Shown piece by piece: positions 27,439 through 35,917 of a stretch of 64,000 nucleotides of DNA. Numbering within the stretch: position 1 is the stretch's first letter; each line of letters opens with the position of its first letter. The notes under the pieces were generated by a model. The model searched no databases. It saw only the letters and a program-made list of their open reading frames with translations, and was not told where the DNA came from. The position numbers and the translations under genes were made by a program. Location of the stretch: contig CBDCNH010000013.1 in NCBI GenBank assembly GCA_965219015.1, positions 744,001-808,000 of the forward strand. Direction: 5' to 3'. Source of the DNA: CBDCNH01 sp965219015. Lineage in GTDB: Bacteria; Pseudomonadota; Alphaproteobacteria; Rhodobacterales; Rhodobacteraceae.

Positions 27439-28946
27439 CCCGGGCCGCGCCCGGCCATCCGGGGCACCATGCCGGTGACACCGTCGTCGAAGCCGAGCGC
27501 GAGGACTGCGTCGGTGCGGTCGTCCCGGCGAAAATCCATCCGGAAAGTTTCGCCGTCGGGCGCGCCGGCGATGGCGTCCCAAGCCTCCGCATGGCCGGTG
27601 TAGGTGTAGGAGCCCTTGGCCTGCTGCATCGTCCAGAAGAACGGCGTGCCGTCGTAGACATGGCCCTGGCCCAGCATGTTGCGCGCGGCCAGCTCGCCCG
27701 TCTCCTGGGCGAAGCGCCAGTGCTCGATCCTGACCGGCCCCCAAGGGGTCGGCACCCGCGCGATGTCGCCGGCGGCGAAGACGCCCGGCGCGCCGGGGAC
27801 GCCAAGGCCGGGCTCGACCGCGATGCCGCCGTCGTCGCCGGTCTCGAACGGCAGCCAGCCGGTCCGCGGGCTCGCGCCCACGGCGACGAGCACGAGGTCG
27901 GCGGGAACCGGATCCATGCCTTCGACGCGCACCTCGCTCACCCGGCCGGCGCCGCCGAGGCCCGTGACCTTTGCACCGGTGACGACGCGGACGCCTGCCG
28001 CCTCGTGCTCGGCGAGGATGCGGCGTCCGAAGGCGTCGCCGAACTTGCCGGCGAGCGGCAGGTCTTCGGTGGCGATGACCGTGACCTCGAAGCCCTCGCG
28101 CTGGGACAAAGCCGCGGCCGCCTCGAGCCCGATGAAGCCCGCGCCGATCACGACGACGTGCCGCGCTCCGTCGAGTGCCGCGCGGAACGCCTTGGCATCG
28201 GCGAGGGTGCGGAGCGTGTGAACGCCCTCCAGGTCGGCACCCGGCACATCGAGCGTGCGCGCGTCCGAGCCCGTGGCGAGCAGGAGCGCATCGGCGGCGA
28301 GCGTCATGCCGTCGGCGAGGGTCAGCGTGCGCGTCTCGGGATCGAGCGACTGCGCGCGCGCATCGAGGATCTCGATTCCAGCCGCGGCAATCGCGTCGCG
28401 GTCGCGAAGCACCGGATCGTCCGGCGTCTCGTCCGCCTTGAGGTACGCCTTCGAGAGATCCGTCCGGTCGTAGGGCGTGGTCGTCTCGCCGGCGACCACC
28501 GTCAGGCGCCCGGCGAAACCCTCGCGGCGCAGCATCTCCGCCGCGCGCCAGCCGGCGCCGCCGTTCCCGACGATTACGAAGTGCCGCGCATCGTCCCCTC
28601 GCCCGGTCATCGCGGGAACGGGGTGGGGCACGTCGTCATCGGGCACCGTGACATGGACCGCGCCGTCCGCCAGCCGCACCTTGTAGCGCGCCAGCCCTTC
28701 GCAGGCGGGCGGCGCCAGCAGCGCGCCGGTCGCGAGGTCGAACGCCGCCCGGTGCGCCGCGCAGACGATCCGACCGCCCTCGACGAGCCCCTTCGCCAGC
28801 GGCACGCCCTTGTGCGGGCAGAGCCCGGCCAGGGCGTGGACCGCGTCGCCCTGCCGCACCAGCACGACCTTGGTGTCCCCGAGCGTCACTTCGTGCGGCT
28901 TGCCATCAGGCAGGTCGGCGAGAACGGCGGCGCGGTGTTCGGTCAT
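27435..28946 (-). CDS. Rieske ferredoxin domain fused to FAD/NAD-dependent reductase
   Basis: A 503-residue protein. Residues 1-100 are a Rieske [2Fe-2S] domain with the ligand pairs CPHKG and CAAHRAAFD. Residues 120-500 are a class-I pyridine-nucleotide-disulfide-type reductase with GNGGAGWRAAEMLRREGF (FAD) and VVIGAGFIGLEAAAAL (NAD), plus the FAD-contact AAGDIARV. The architecture resembles AIF-like ferredoxin reductases. ATG 28946 has AAGGAG 8 bases upstream. It ends the formate dehydrogenase operon, 37 bp after fdsD. It may move electrons between NAD(P)H and a ferredoxin or oxygenase, but its partner is unknown. Confidence 0.88.
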   Translation of the reverse strand: MTEHRAAVLADLPDGKPHEVTLGDTKVVLVRQGDAVHALAGLCPHKGVPLAKGLVEGGRIVCAAHRAAFDLATGALLAPPACEGLARYKVRLADGAVHVTVPDDDVPHPVPAMTGRGDDARHFVIVGNGGAGWRAAEMLRREGFAGRLTVVAGETTTPYDRTDLSKAYLKADETPDDPVLRDRDAIAAAGIEILDARAQSLDPETRTLTLADGMTLAADALLLATGSDARTLDVPGADLEGVHTLRTLADAKAFRAALDGARHVVVIGAGFIGLEAAAALSQREGFEVTVIATEDLPLAGKFGDAFGRRILAEHEAAGVRVVTGAKVTGLGGAGRVSEVRVEGMDPVPADLVLVAVGASPRTGWLPFETGDDGGIAVEPGLGVPGAPGVFAAGDIARVPTPWGPVRIEHWRFAQETGELAARNMLGQGHVYDGTPFFWTMQQAKGSYTYTGHAEAWDAIAGAPDGETFRMDFRRDDRTDAVLALGFDDGVTGMVPRMAGRGPG

Positions 28947-28983
28947 GACGGGCTCCTTTGCGCCACGAACGCCCCTGTGTTGC

Positions 28984-29205
28984 TCATCGTTCCGGCGGGC
29001 GGCGGACCCGCGGTGCCGCAGCCAGCGCCAGCGCCCGGAGGCCGGGCCCGCCCGCGGCGACCACCGCCAGGAACTCGCGGCGGAGGACGGGATCCCAGAA
29101 GTCCGACAGATGCTGCGCCATCGCCTCGACGCGGCCGGCCTCGGGCTGGCTTTCGAAGAACCGCGCGATGTCGTTGGCCATCCGGACGATCTTCTCAGGC
29201 GGCAC
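28984..29205 (-). CDS. fdsD: NAD-dependent formate dehydrogenase, delta subunit
   Basis: A 73-residue soluble protein matching FdsD. The typical start is PPEKIVRMANDIARFFES, and FWDPVLRREFLAVV lies in the middle. FdsD assists maturation or stability of the molybdenum-containing FdsA, together with the chaperone role of FdsC/FdhD. The GTG start at 29205 lies inside the 3' end of fdhD, an 11-bp overlap. It is a little longer at its C-terminus than necessary, with a basic RVRRPPER tail. Confidence 0.9.
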   Translation of the reverse strand: MPPEKIVRMANDIARFFESQPEAGRVEAMAQHLSDFWDPVLRREFLAVVAAGGPGLRALALAAAPRVRRPPER

Positions 29206-30001
29206 CGGCGGCGGCCCCGATCCCGCTCAGACGCTCGACATGGCAGAACACCTCGCAGCCGTCGTCGCGCGCGAGGCCCACAAGCGCCAGCCCGGCGGCG
29301 TCCGCAACCGCCACCGCCTGCGCGGTCGGCGCCGACACCCCGACCAGCACCGGGACGCCCATCAGCGCGCATTTCTGCACGAGGTCGATGGAGATGCGGC
29401 TCGTCAGGATCACGGCGCCGGCGGCCGGAAGAGCGCCGCGCGCCAGCGCGCCCGCCAGCTTGTCCAGCGCGTTGTGCCGGCCCACGTCCTCGCGGACCGG
29501 CCCGAGGCTGCCGTCCGGGCGCATCAGCGCCGCTGCGTGAACCGCGCGGGTCGCGTCGTGGAGCGGCTGCCGGCCCGGCAGCGCCGCCACGGCCGCAAGG
29601 AGCGCCGCCGCATCGACCGGCGGCCCGGCACCCAGCACCGGCAGCGGCCGGAGCGCGCCGTCGATGCTGTCGATGCCGCAGAGCCCGCAGCCGACCGGCC
29701 CCGCCATCGTGCGTCGCCGCGCCGCGAGCCGGGCCGCGGCGGGCTCGGCGAGCCAGGTCTGCACGTCGATGCCGCGCTCCGTCGCGACGACGGCCATGTC
29801 GAGGATCTCGGCGCCCGAGGCGATGCCCTCGGTCAGCGCGAAGCCGGTCGCGAAGTCCTCGAGCGCATCGGGCGTCGCCATCATCACCGCCTGCGTCGAG
29901 CCGTTGAAGCTCAGCGCCACCGCGACCTCGTCGGGGAGCGTCCGGCGCCGCTCCGCGGCCCGCCCGTCGCGGAGCGCGAGCGAGGAGACGGCGCGATGCA
30001 C
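29195..30001 (-). CDS. fdhD: Formate dehydrogenase accessory sulfurtransferase FdhD
   Basis: A 268-residue protein needed to sulfurate the molybdenum cofactor before insertion into formate dehydrogenase. The conserved cysteine motif CGLCG lies in MAGPVGCGLCGIDSIDGA. VREDVGRHNALDKL and ILTSRISIDLVQKC are other family blocks. It starts with a GTG 3 bp after the fdsA stop and overlaps fdsD at its end, so it is embedded in the structural operon. Confidence 0.94.
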   Translation of the reverse strand: MHRAVSSLALRDGRAAERRRTLPDEVAVALSFNGSTQAVMMATPDALEDFATGFALTEGIASGAEILDMAVVATERGIDVQTWLAEPAAARLAARRRTMAGPVGCGLCGIDSIDGALRPLPVLGAGPPVDAAALLAAVAALPGRQPLHDATRAVHAAALMRPDGSLGPVREDVGRHNALDKLAGALARGALPAAGAVILTSRISIDLVQKCALMGVPVLVGVSAPTAQAVAVADAAGLALVGLARDDGCEVFCHVERLSGIGAAAGAA

Positions 30002-30004
30002 CCG

Positions 30005-32845
30005 CTACTCGGCGGCGGGCAGGATGCGCCGGGCGCGCTCGCCCTCGGCCACGTAGGCGGCCTGCGCGTCCGTCGGCCCGTTCGACGCCGCGACCTCGAC
30101 CGCCGTGACCTTGTACTCGGGGCAGTTCGTCGCCCAGTCCGAGCCGTCGGCGGTCACGACGTTGGCCTGCGTGCCGGGGTGGTGGAACGTCGTGTAGACC
30201 ACGCCCGGCGCCACCCGGTCCGTCACCCTGGCGCGCAGGCTCGTGGACCCCGCCCGCGAGGCCACGCGCACCCAGTCGCCGCTCGCGAGCCCGCGCGCCT
30301 CGGCGTCCGCGGGATGGATCTCGAGCACGTCCTCCGCGTGCCACGCGACGTTGGCCGTCCGCCGCGTCTGCGCGCCGACGTTGTACTGCGTCAGGATGCG
30401 GCCCGTCGTGAGGAGAAGCGGGAAGCGCGGCCCGGCGCGCTCATCGGTCGCGACGTACTCCGTCACCACGAACTTGCCGCGCCCGCGCACGAAGCCGTCG
30501 ACGTGCATCACCGGGGTGCCGAGGGGGGCGGCCGCGTTGCACGGCCACTGCACCGAGCCCGCGCGGTCGAGAAGCGCGTAGCTCACGCCCGCGAACGAGG
30601 GCGTCGTCGCCGCGATCTCGTCCATGACCTCGGACGGATGCGCGTAATCCCAGCCCATCCCCATCGCGCGGCCGAGCGCGAGGGTGATCTCCCAGTCCGC
30701 CATCCCGCTCCGGGGCGCCATCACCCGGCGCACGCGGTTGATCCGCCGCTCGGCGTTGGTGAAGGTGCCGTCCTTCTCGAGGAACGTCGAGCCCGGCAGG
30801 AACACGTGCGCGAGCCGCGCGGTCTCGTTGAGGAAGAGATCCTGCACCACCACGAGGTCCATCGCGCCGAGCCCCGCCGCGACATGCGCCATGTCGGGGT
30901 CGGACTGCAGGATGTCCTCGCCCTGGATGTAGAGCCCGCGGAAGCGCCCCGCGACGGCGGCGTCGAGCATCGACGGGATGCGGAGCCCCGGCTCGTCCGA
31001 GAGCGCCACGCCCCACAGGCGCTCAAACGTCTCCCGCGCCGCGTCGTCGGTGACATGGCGGTAGCCCGGCAGCTCGTGCGGGAACGAGCCCATGTCGCAG
31101 GCGCCCTGCACGTTGTTCTGGCCACGGAGCGGGTTCACCCCGGTGCCGGGCCGGCCGATGTTGCCCGTGAGCATCGCGAGGTTGGCGATGGCCATCACCG
31201 TCGTCGAGCCCTGCGCGTGCTCGGTGACGCCGAGCCCGTAGTAGATCGCGCCGTTCGGGGCGGCGGCGAAGAGCCGGGCGGCGGCGCGCAGGTCGGGCGC
31301 CGGCACGCCCGTCGCGGCCTCGACGGCCTCGGGAGCGTGCCGCGCCTCGGCGACGAAGGCCGCGTAGTCGGCGTATTCGGAGGCGTCGCAGCGCGCGGCG
31401 ATGAAGGCGGCGTCGGCGAGCCCCTCGGTCACGATGACATGCGCCATCGCCGTCAGCACGGCGACGTTGGTGCCGGGGCGCAGCGCCAGATGGTGCGCGG
31501 CGCGGACGTGCGGGCTCCGTACGAGGTCGATCCGGCGCGGGTCGATGACGATGGCCTCGGCCCCCGCCCGGAGCCGCCGCTTCAGCCGCGAGGCGAACAC
31601 CGGATGCCCGTCGGTCGGGTTGGCGCCGATCACGATCACCACGTCGGCGGCGTCCACGCTCGCGAAGTCCTGCGTGCCCGCCGAGGTGCCGAACGTGGTC
31701 TTGAGCCCGTAGCCCGTCGGCGAGTGGCAGACGCGCGCGCAGGTGTCGACATTGTTGGTCCCGAACCCGGCGCGGACGAGCTTCTGGACGAGGTAGGTCT
31801 CCTCGTTGGTGCAGCGCGACGAGGTGATGGCGCCGATCGCGTCGCGGCCGTGCGCGGCCTGGATCGCCCGCAGCCGCGCGGCGGTGTGGGCGATGGCCTC
31901 GTCCCAGGTCACGACGCGCCAGGGGTCGGTCACGGCCTCGCGGATCATCGGGTCGAGGATGCGGTCGCCGTGCGCGGCGTAGCCCCAGGCGAAGCGGCCC
32001 TTGACGCAGGAGTGCCCGGCGTTGGCGCCGCCGGCCTTCGAGGGCACCATGCGGACCACCTCGTCGCCGCGCATCTCGGCCCGGAACGAGCAGCCGACGC
32101 CGCAATAGGCGCAGGTCGTCTCGACGGCGCGGTCGGGCGTGCCCATCGCGATCACGGTCTTTTCGGTCAGCGTCGCGGTCGGGCAGGCCTGCACGCAGGC
32201 GCCGCAGGACACGCAGTCGCTCGCCATGAAGCTCTCGCCCGCGCCGGCCGCGACGACCGAGCCGAACCCGCGGCCCGCGATGGCGAGGGCGAAGGTGCCC
32301 TGCACCTCCTCGCAGGCCCGCACGCAGCGCGAGCAGACGATGCACTTCGACGGGTCGTAGGTGAAGTAGGGGTTGCTCGCGTCCTTCGGCAGCGCGGCCG
32401 GCGCCGAGCGCGCGGCGGGTGCGTAGCGCACCTCGCGCAGCCCCACCGCCCCGGCGGCGTCCTGCAAGTCGCAGTCGCCGTTGGCCGCACAGGTCAGGCA
32501 GTCGAGCGGATGGTCGGAGATGTAGAGCTCCATCACCCCGCGCCGGAGCGTCGCCAGCCGCGGCGTCTGGGTGCGGACGACCATGCCGGCGGCGACGGGC
32601 GTGGTGCAGGAGGCGGGCGTGCCGGCGCGGCCCTCGATCTCGACGAGGCAGAGCCGGCAGGAACCGAACGCCGCCATGTTGTCGGAGGCGCAGAGCTTCG
32701 GGATCTGCGTGCCCCCGAGCGCCGCGGCGCGCATCACGCTGGTGCCCGCGGGCACGGTCACGGGGAAGCCGTCGATCTCGAGCGTGACCGCGGGGCCTGT
32801 CGCGGCGGGCGTGCCGAGGTCGCTCGGCAGGACGAAATCCCTCAT
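30005..32845 (-). CDS. fdsA: NAD-dependent formate dehydrogenase, molybdopterin alpha subunit
   Basis: A 946-residue catalytic subunit that oxidises formate to CO2. An N-terminal [2Fe-2S] domain uses C52, C63, C66 and C80. A His-ligated cluster uses H112, C116, C119 and C125. Two [4Fe-4S] clusters follow (C168-C178 and C211-C221), then the cluster at C245, C248, C252 and C280. The molybdenum ligand is cysteine, not selenocysteine, at C373 next to H374 (CARVCHSPTGYG). The C-terminal cofactor-binding domain is complete. The length fits FdsA of Rhodobacter capsulatus and Cupriavidus. The start is ATG 32845, 13 bp after fdsB. Confidence 0.96.
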   Translation of the reverse strand: MRDFVLPSDLGTPAATGPAVTLEIDGFPVTVPAGTSVMRAAALGGTQIPKLCASDNMAAFGSCRLCLVEIEGRAGTPASCTTPVAAGMVVRTQTPRLATLRRGVMELYISDHPLDCLTCAANGDCDLQDAAGAVGLREVRYAPAARSAPAALPKDASNPYFTYDPSKCIVCSRCVRACEEVQGTFALAIAGRGFGSVVAAGAGESFMASDCVSCGACVQACPTATLTEKTVIAMGTPDRAVETTCAYCGVGCSFRAEMRGDEVVRMVPSKAGGANAGHSCVKGRFAWGYAAHGDRILDPMIREAVTDPWRVVTWDEAIAHTAARLRAIQAAHGRDAIGAITSSRCTNEETYLVQKLVRAGFGTNNVDTCARVCHSPTGYGLKTTFGTSAGTQDFASVDAADVVIVIGANPTDGHPVFASRLKRRLRAGAEAIVIDPRRIDLVRSPHVRAAHHLALRPGTNVAVLTAMAHVIVTEGLADAAFIAARCDASEYADYAAFVAEARHAPEAVEAATGVPAPDLRAAARLFAAAPNGAIYYGLGVTEHAQGSTTVMAIANLAMLTGNIGRPGTGVNPLRGQNNVQGACDMGSFPHELPGYRHVTDDAARETFERLWGVALSDEPGLRIPSMLDAAVAGRFRGLYIQGEDILQSDPDMAHVAAGLGAMDLVVVQDLFLNETARLAHVFLPGSTFLEKDGTFTNAERRINRVRRVMAPRSGMADWEITLALGRAMGMGWDYAHPSEVMDEIAATTPSFAGVSYALLDRAGSVQWPCNAAAPLGTPVMHVDGFVRGRGKFVVTEYVATDERAGPRFPLLLTTGRILTQYNVGAQTRRTANVAWHAEDVLEIHPADAEARGLASGDWVRVASRAGSTSLRARVTDRVAPGVVYTTFHHPGTQANVVTADGSDWATNCPEYKVTAVEVAASNGPTDAQAAYVAEGERARRILPAAE

Positions 32846-32858
32846 GCGCGGGCCTCCC

Positions 32859-34409
32859 TCATGCGGCGGCGACTTCGGCGGCGGTCCGGTCGCGTGCGAA
32901 GTCCTCGGGGAAGTGCCGCACTGCGGACATCACCGGGTAGGGCGTGAAGCCGCCGAGCGCGCAGAGCGAGCCGAGGCGCATCGTCTCGCAGAGATCGGCG
33001 AGGAGGGGAAGTGCATCCGGATCGCCCGCCGCGATGCGGTCGATGGTCTCGACGCCGCGCACCGCGCCGATGCGGCAGGGCGTGCACTTGCCGCAGCTCT
33101 CGACGGCGCAGAACTCCATCGCGAAGCGCGCCTGCGCGAGCATGTCGGCGCCGTCGTCGAACACCACGATGCCCGCATGCCCGACAAGCCCGTCGGCCGC
33201 CGCGTAGTCCTCGTAGCCGAAGGGAATGTGGAACATCGACCGCGGGAAGTACGCCCCGAGCGGGCCGCCGACCTGCACCGCGCGCACCGGCCGCCCGGTG
33301 AGCGTGCCGCCCGCGATGTCGTCCACGATCTCGCCGAGCGTCAGCCCGAACGGCGCCTCGAAGAGCCCGCCGCGCGCCACGTTGCCCGCGATCTGCAACG
33401 GGATCGTGCCCCGCGACCGGCCGATCCCGTGCGCCGCGTAGGCCTCGGGGCCACCTGCCAGCACGACCGGCACGCTCGCCAGCGTGACGACGTTGTTGAC
33501 CACCGTGGGCCGCCCGAAGAGCCCCTCGAGCGCCGGCAGCGGCGGCTTCGCGCGCACCACGCCGCGGCGGCCCTCGAGGCTGTTCAGAAGGCTCGTCTCC
33601 TCGCCGCAGACGTAGGCGCCCGCGCCGACGCGAACCTCCATGTCGAAGGCGAAGTCCCGCCCGAGGACACGCGGCCCGAGCCAGCCCTCGGCGTAGGCCG
33701 CGCGGATCGCCGCCGCCATCGCGCGGATCGCGTCGGGGTATTCGGAGCGGATATAGACGTAGCCCATGCCCGCGCCGGTGGCGTGGCCCGCGATGGCCAT
33801 GCCCTCGATGAGCGCGAACGGGTCGCCCTCCATCAGCATCCGGTCGGCGAAGGTGCCGCTGTCGCCCTCGTCGGCGTTGGCGACGATATACTTCCGCGCG
33901 CCCGGCGCCTCGAGGACGGTGCGCCACTTGATCCCCGTGGGGAAGCCCGCGCCGCCCCGGCCGCGCAGCCCGCTCGCCGTGACCGCCGCGACGACCGCCT
34001 CCGGCGGCATCGCGAGCGCCGCGACAAGGCCCGCCATGCCCTCGTGCGCGCGGTAGTCGGCGGGCGAGAGCGGGTCCGTCCGCCCGCAACGCGCGAAGGT
34101 GAGCCGGGTCTGGCGTGCGAGGAACGGGATCGCCTCGACGGCCCCGAGCGCCAGCGGGTGCGCCGCGGCTCCGAAGAGCGCGGCCCCGAAGAGTGTGGGC
34201 ACCTCGGCGGGCGACATCGGACCGAAGCCCATCCGCACCCCGTCCGTCTCGATCTCGACGAGCGGCTCGAGCCAGGCCATACCGCGCGAGCCGTTCCGCA
34301 AGAGGTCGAGCGCCACGCCCCGCGCGTTTGCCTCGCGCGCGATGGCGCCGGCGACCGCATCCGCCCCGCAGGCACGCGCGCTGGCGTCGGCCGGCACCCA
34401 GACCTTCAC
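32859..34409 (-). CDS. fdsB: NAD-dependent formate dehydrogenase, NADH-binding beta subunit
   Basis: A 516-residue NuoF-like diaphorase subunit. It has an N-terminal thioredoxin-like part (about 1-110), then the NADH site (GLRGRGGAGFPTGIKW) and the FMN site (ANADEGDSGTFADR, GAYVCGEETSLL). The [4Fe-4S] motif ESCGKCTPCRIG lies near the C-terminus. It passes electrons from FdsA to NAD. It starts with a GTG that overlaps the fdsG stop as GTGA. Confidence 0.95.
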   Translation of the reverse strand: MKVWVPADASARACGADAVAGAIAREANARGVALDLLRNGSRGMAWLEPLVEIETDGVRMGFGPMSPAEVPTLFGAALFGAAAHPLALGAVEAIPFLARQTRLTFARCGRTDPLSPADYRAHEGMAGLVAALAMPPEAVVAAVTASGLRGRGGAGFPTGIKWRTVLEAPGARKYIVANADEGDSGTFADRMLMEGDPFALIEGMAIAGHATGAGMGYVYIRSEYPDAIRAMAAAIRAAYAEGWLGPRVLGRDFAFDMEVRVGAGAYVCGEETSLLNSLEGRRGVVRAKPPLPALEGLFGRPTVVNNVVTLASVPVVLAGGPEAYAAHGIGRSRGTIPLQIAGNVARGGLFEAPFGLTLGEIVDDIAGGTLTGRPVRAVQVGGPLGAYFPRSMFHIPFGYEDYAAADGLVGHAGIVVFDDGADMLAQARFAMEFCAVESCGKCTPCRIGAVRGVETIDRIAAGDPDALPLLADLCETMRLGSLCALGGFTPYPVMSAVRHFPEDFARDRTAAEVAAA

Positions 34410-34909
34410 GCGCGGGCCTCCGCGACCCCTGGCGCGCGGGCCTCCGCGAGACTTGGCGCGCGGGCCTCCGCGACGAGCGCGTCCGCATCGCGCCGGGCGA
34501 GCGGCTCGCCGTCGAGGAGCGCCGCCGGCCCGCTGGCGCAGAGCCCGAGGCAATACGCCGGCTCCAGCGTCACCGCCCCGTCCGCGGTGGTTCCGCCCCA
34601 GCCGACGCCGAGCCGGCGCTGCACGTCCTCGGCGAGCGCGACCCCGCCCCGCGCCTGGCAGGCCTCCGCGCGGCAGAGCTTCAGCACCCGCCGTCCCGCC
34701 GGCGCCGCGCGGAAATCGTGGTAGAAGGTGACGACGCCGTGCACCTCCGCGCGCCCGAGGTTGAGCGCCTCCGCGATCACCGACACGGCCTCCGCCGGCA
34801 CGTGCCCGAAGGCTGCCTGCACGTCGTGCAGGATCGGCAGCAGCGGCCCCTCGCGCCCGGCATGCGCCGCGACGATGCGCGCGACCTCCGCGCCCGTGGT
34901 CCCCGCCAT
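34406..34909 (-). CDS. fdsG: NAD-dependent formate dehydrogenase, gamma subunit (NuoE-like)
   Basis: A 167-residue [2Fe-2S] subunit. The NuoE-type ligand pattern is visible as LKLCRAEACQARGG followed by AYCLGLCASGPA. The helical N-terminus contains LLPILHDVQAAFGHVP. GGGGAG precedes ATG 34909. The last 22 residues consist of an eight-residue repeat (VAEARAPS, LAEARAPG, VAEARA) that is not part of the family fold and stems from a 24-bp DNA repeat. It is the first gene of the operon and lies 52 bp from the divergent sppA-like gene. Confidence 0.94.
   Translation of the reverse strand: MAGTTGAEVARIVAAHAGREGPLLPILHDVQAAFGHVPAEAVSVIAEALNLGRAEVHGVVTFYHDFRAAPAGRRVLKLCRAEACQARGGVALAEDVQRRLGVGWGGTTADGAVTLEPAYCLGLCASGPAALLDGEPLARRDADALVAEARAPSLAEARAPGVAEARA
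34411..34475. repeat. 24-bp tandem repeat at the 3' end of fdsG
   Basis: The unit beginning CGCGGGCCTCCGCGA starts at 34411, 34435 and 34459, a period of exactly 24 bp with about 2.7 copies. Copies differ only in the CCCCT versus GACTT segment. It keeps the reading frame and adds eight-residue repeats to the FdsG C-terminus. Confidence 0.85.
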
Positions 34910-34961
34910 GCTCCCCCCTCGCGCCTTGTTTGCCTTCGGCGCGCACTCTATGTGCCGCATC

Positions 34962-35762
34962 ATGGCCCGCTTTCTCCCTTTTCTCAAGTCCGCCCCGACG
35001 GTGGCGGTCGTGCGGCTCGCGGGCGTCATCCAAGCGGGCGGGCGCGGCGGCGGCCTGTCGGACGCGGGCCTCGCGGGCGTCATCGAGCGCGCGTTCCGCA
35101 AGGGCAGGCCCGCCGCGGTGGCGCTCGCGGTCAACTCGCCGGGCGGCGCGCCGGTGCAGACGGCGCTGATCGCCGCGCGCATCCGGCGGCTCGCGGAGGA
35201 GAAGGGCGTGCCCGTCCATGCCTTCGTCGAGGATGTCGCCGCCTCGGGCGGCTACTGGCTCGCGACCGCCGCCGACGCGATCTGGGTGGACGAGAGCTCC
35301 GTCGTCGGCTCGATCGGAGTCATCTCCGCGGGCTTTGGCTTCCAGGGTCTGATCGAGCGCCTCGGCGTGGAGCGGCGCATCCATACCGCGGGCGGCTCGA
35401 AGAGCTTCCTCGACCCGTTCCGCCCCGAGAAGCCCGAGGATCTCGACCGGCTCCGTGCGCTGCAGGATCCGATCCACCAGGCCTTCATCGCGCACGTGAA
35501 GGCCCGGCGCGGCGCCAAGCTCGACCCGACGCGCGAGCTCTTCACCGGCGAGATCTGGGTCGGCGCCCAGGCGGTCGCGGCGGGGCTCGTCGACGGCATC
35601 GGCCATCTCGCCCCGAAGATGAAGGCGCTCTTCGGCGACAAGGTGCGGTTCCGCGTCTACGCGCCGCGGCGGTCGCTTTTCCAGCGCGTCGGCGTGGGCG
35701 TCGTCGAGGACGTCGCGGGCGCGCTCGAGGCTCGGGCGCTCTGGGGACGGCACGGGTTTTGA
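34962..35762 (+). CDS. S49 family signal peptide peptidase (SppA-like, short form)
   Basis: A 266-residue single-unit S49 protease. The nucleophile is S95 in VAASGGYWLATAADAIWVD and the general base is probably K147 in TAGGSKSFLDPF. AVNSPGG at about residue 56 and GSIGVISAGFG are other family blocks. There is no clear signal peptide or membrane anchor at the N-terminus, so it is probably cytoplasmic or peripheral. An ATG at 34950 is an alternative start. Its stop overlaps the TTG start of a small zinc-ribbon gene. Confidence 0.88.
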   Translation: MARFLPFLKSAPTVAVVRLAGVIQAGGRGGGLSDAGLAGVIERAFRKGRPAAVALAVNSPGGAPVQTALIAARIRRLAEEKGVPVHAFVEDVAASGGYWLATAADAIWVDESSVVGSIGVISAGFGFQGLIERLGVERRIHTAGGSKSFLDPFRPEKPEDLDRLRALQDPIHQAFIAHVKARRGAKLDPTRELFTGEIWVGAQAVAAGLVDGIGHLAPKMKALFGDKVRFRVYAPRRSLFQRVGVGVVEDVAGALEARALWGRHGF

Positions 35763-35917
35763 TCGTCAAGATCGTCGTCCTTTTCCTCGTCTGCATGGTG
35801 GCGCTGGCGATGTTCGGCCGGCTCCGGCTGCCGCGCGCCGCGAAGCCGCGGCGCTGCCCCGCCTGCGGACGCCACCGCATCGGGCGCGGCCCCTGCGCGT
35901 GCGGCGCTGGCCAATGA
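35759..35917 (+). CDS. Small membrane-anchored zinc-ribbon protein (52 aa)
   Basis: This small gene is hidden in a longer open frame. One N-terminal membrane helix (VKIVVLFLVCMVALAMFG) is followed by a basic linker and a compact CPACGRHRIGRGPCACG, a four-cysteine zinc-ribbon-like knuckle. The start is a TTG overlapping the stop of the S49 peptidase gene (TTGA). The stop overlaps the next gene as ATGA, so it is held tightly in the operon. I recall similar short proteins in this position in other Rhodobacterales. Its function is unknown; a membrane adaptor for the peptidase is a guess. Confidence 0.75.
   Translation: MIVKIVVLFLVCMVALAMFGRLRLPRAAKPRRCPACGRHRIGRGPCACGAGQ

Noticed and set aside
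28958..32947. A 1329-residue open frame opposite the formate dehydrogenase genes
   Set aside because: This is a codon-bias shadow of fdsA, fdhD and neighbours in very GC-rich DNA; its composition is Arg/Gly/Ala-rich and lacks domains.
34411..34475. A CRISPR array, because of the regular 24-bp spacing
   Set aside because: The repeats are contiguous with no unique spacers and are in frame within fdsG.
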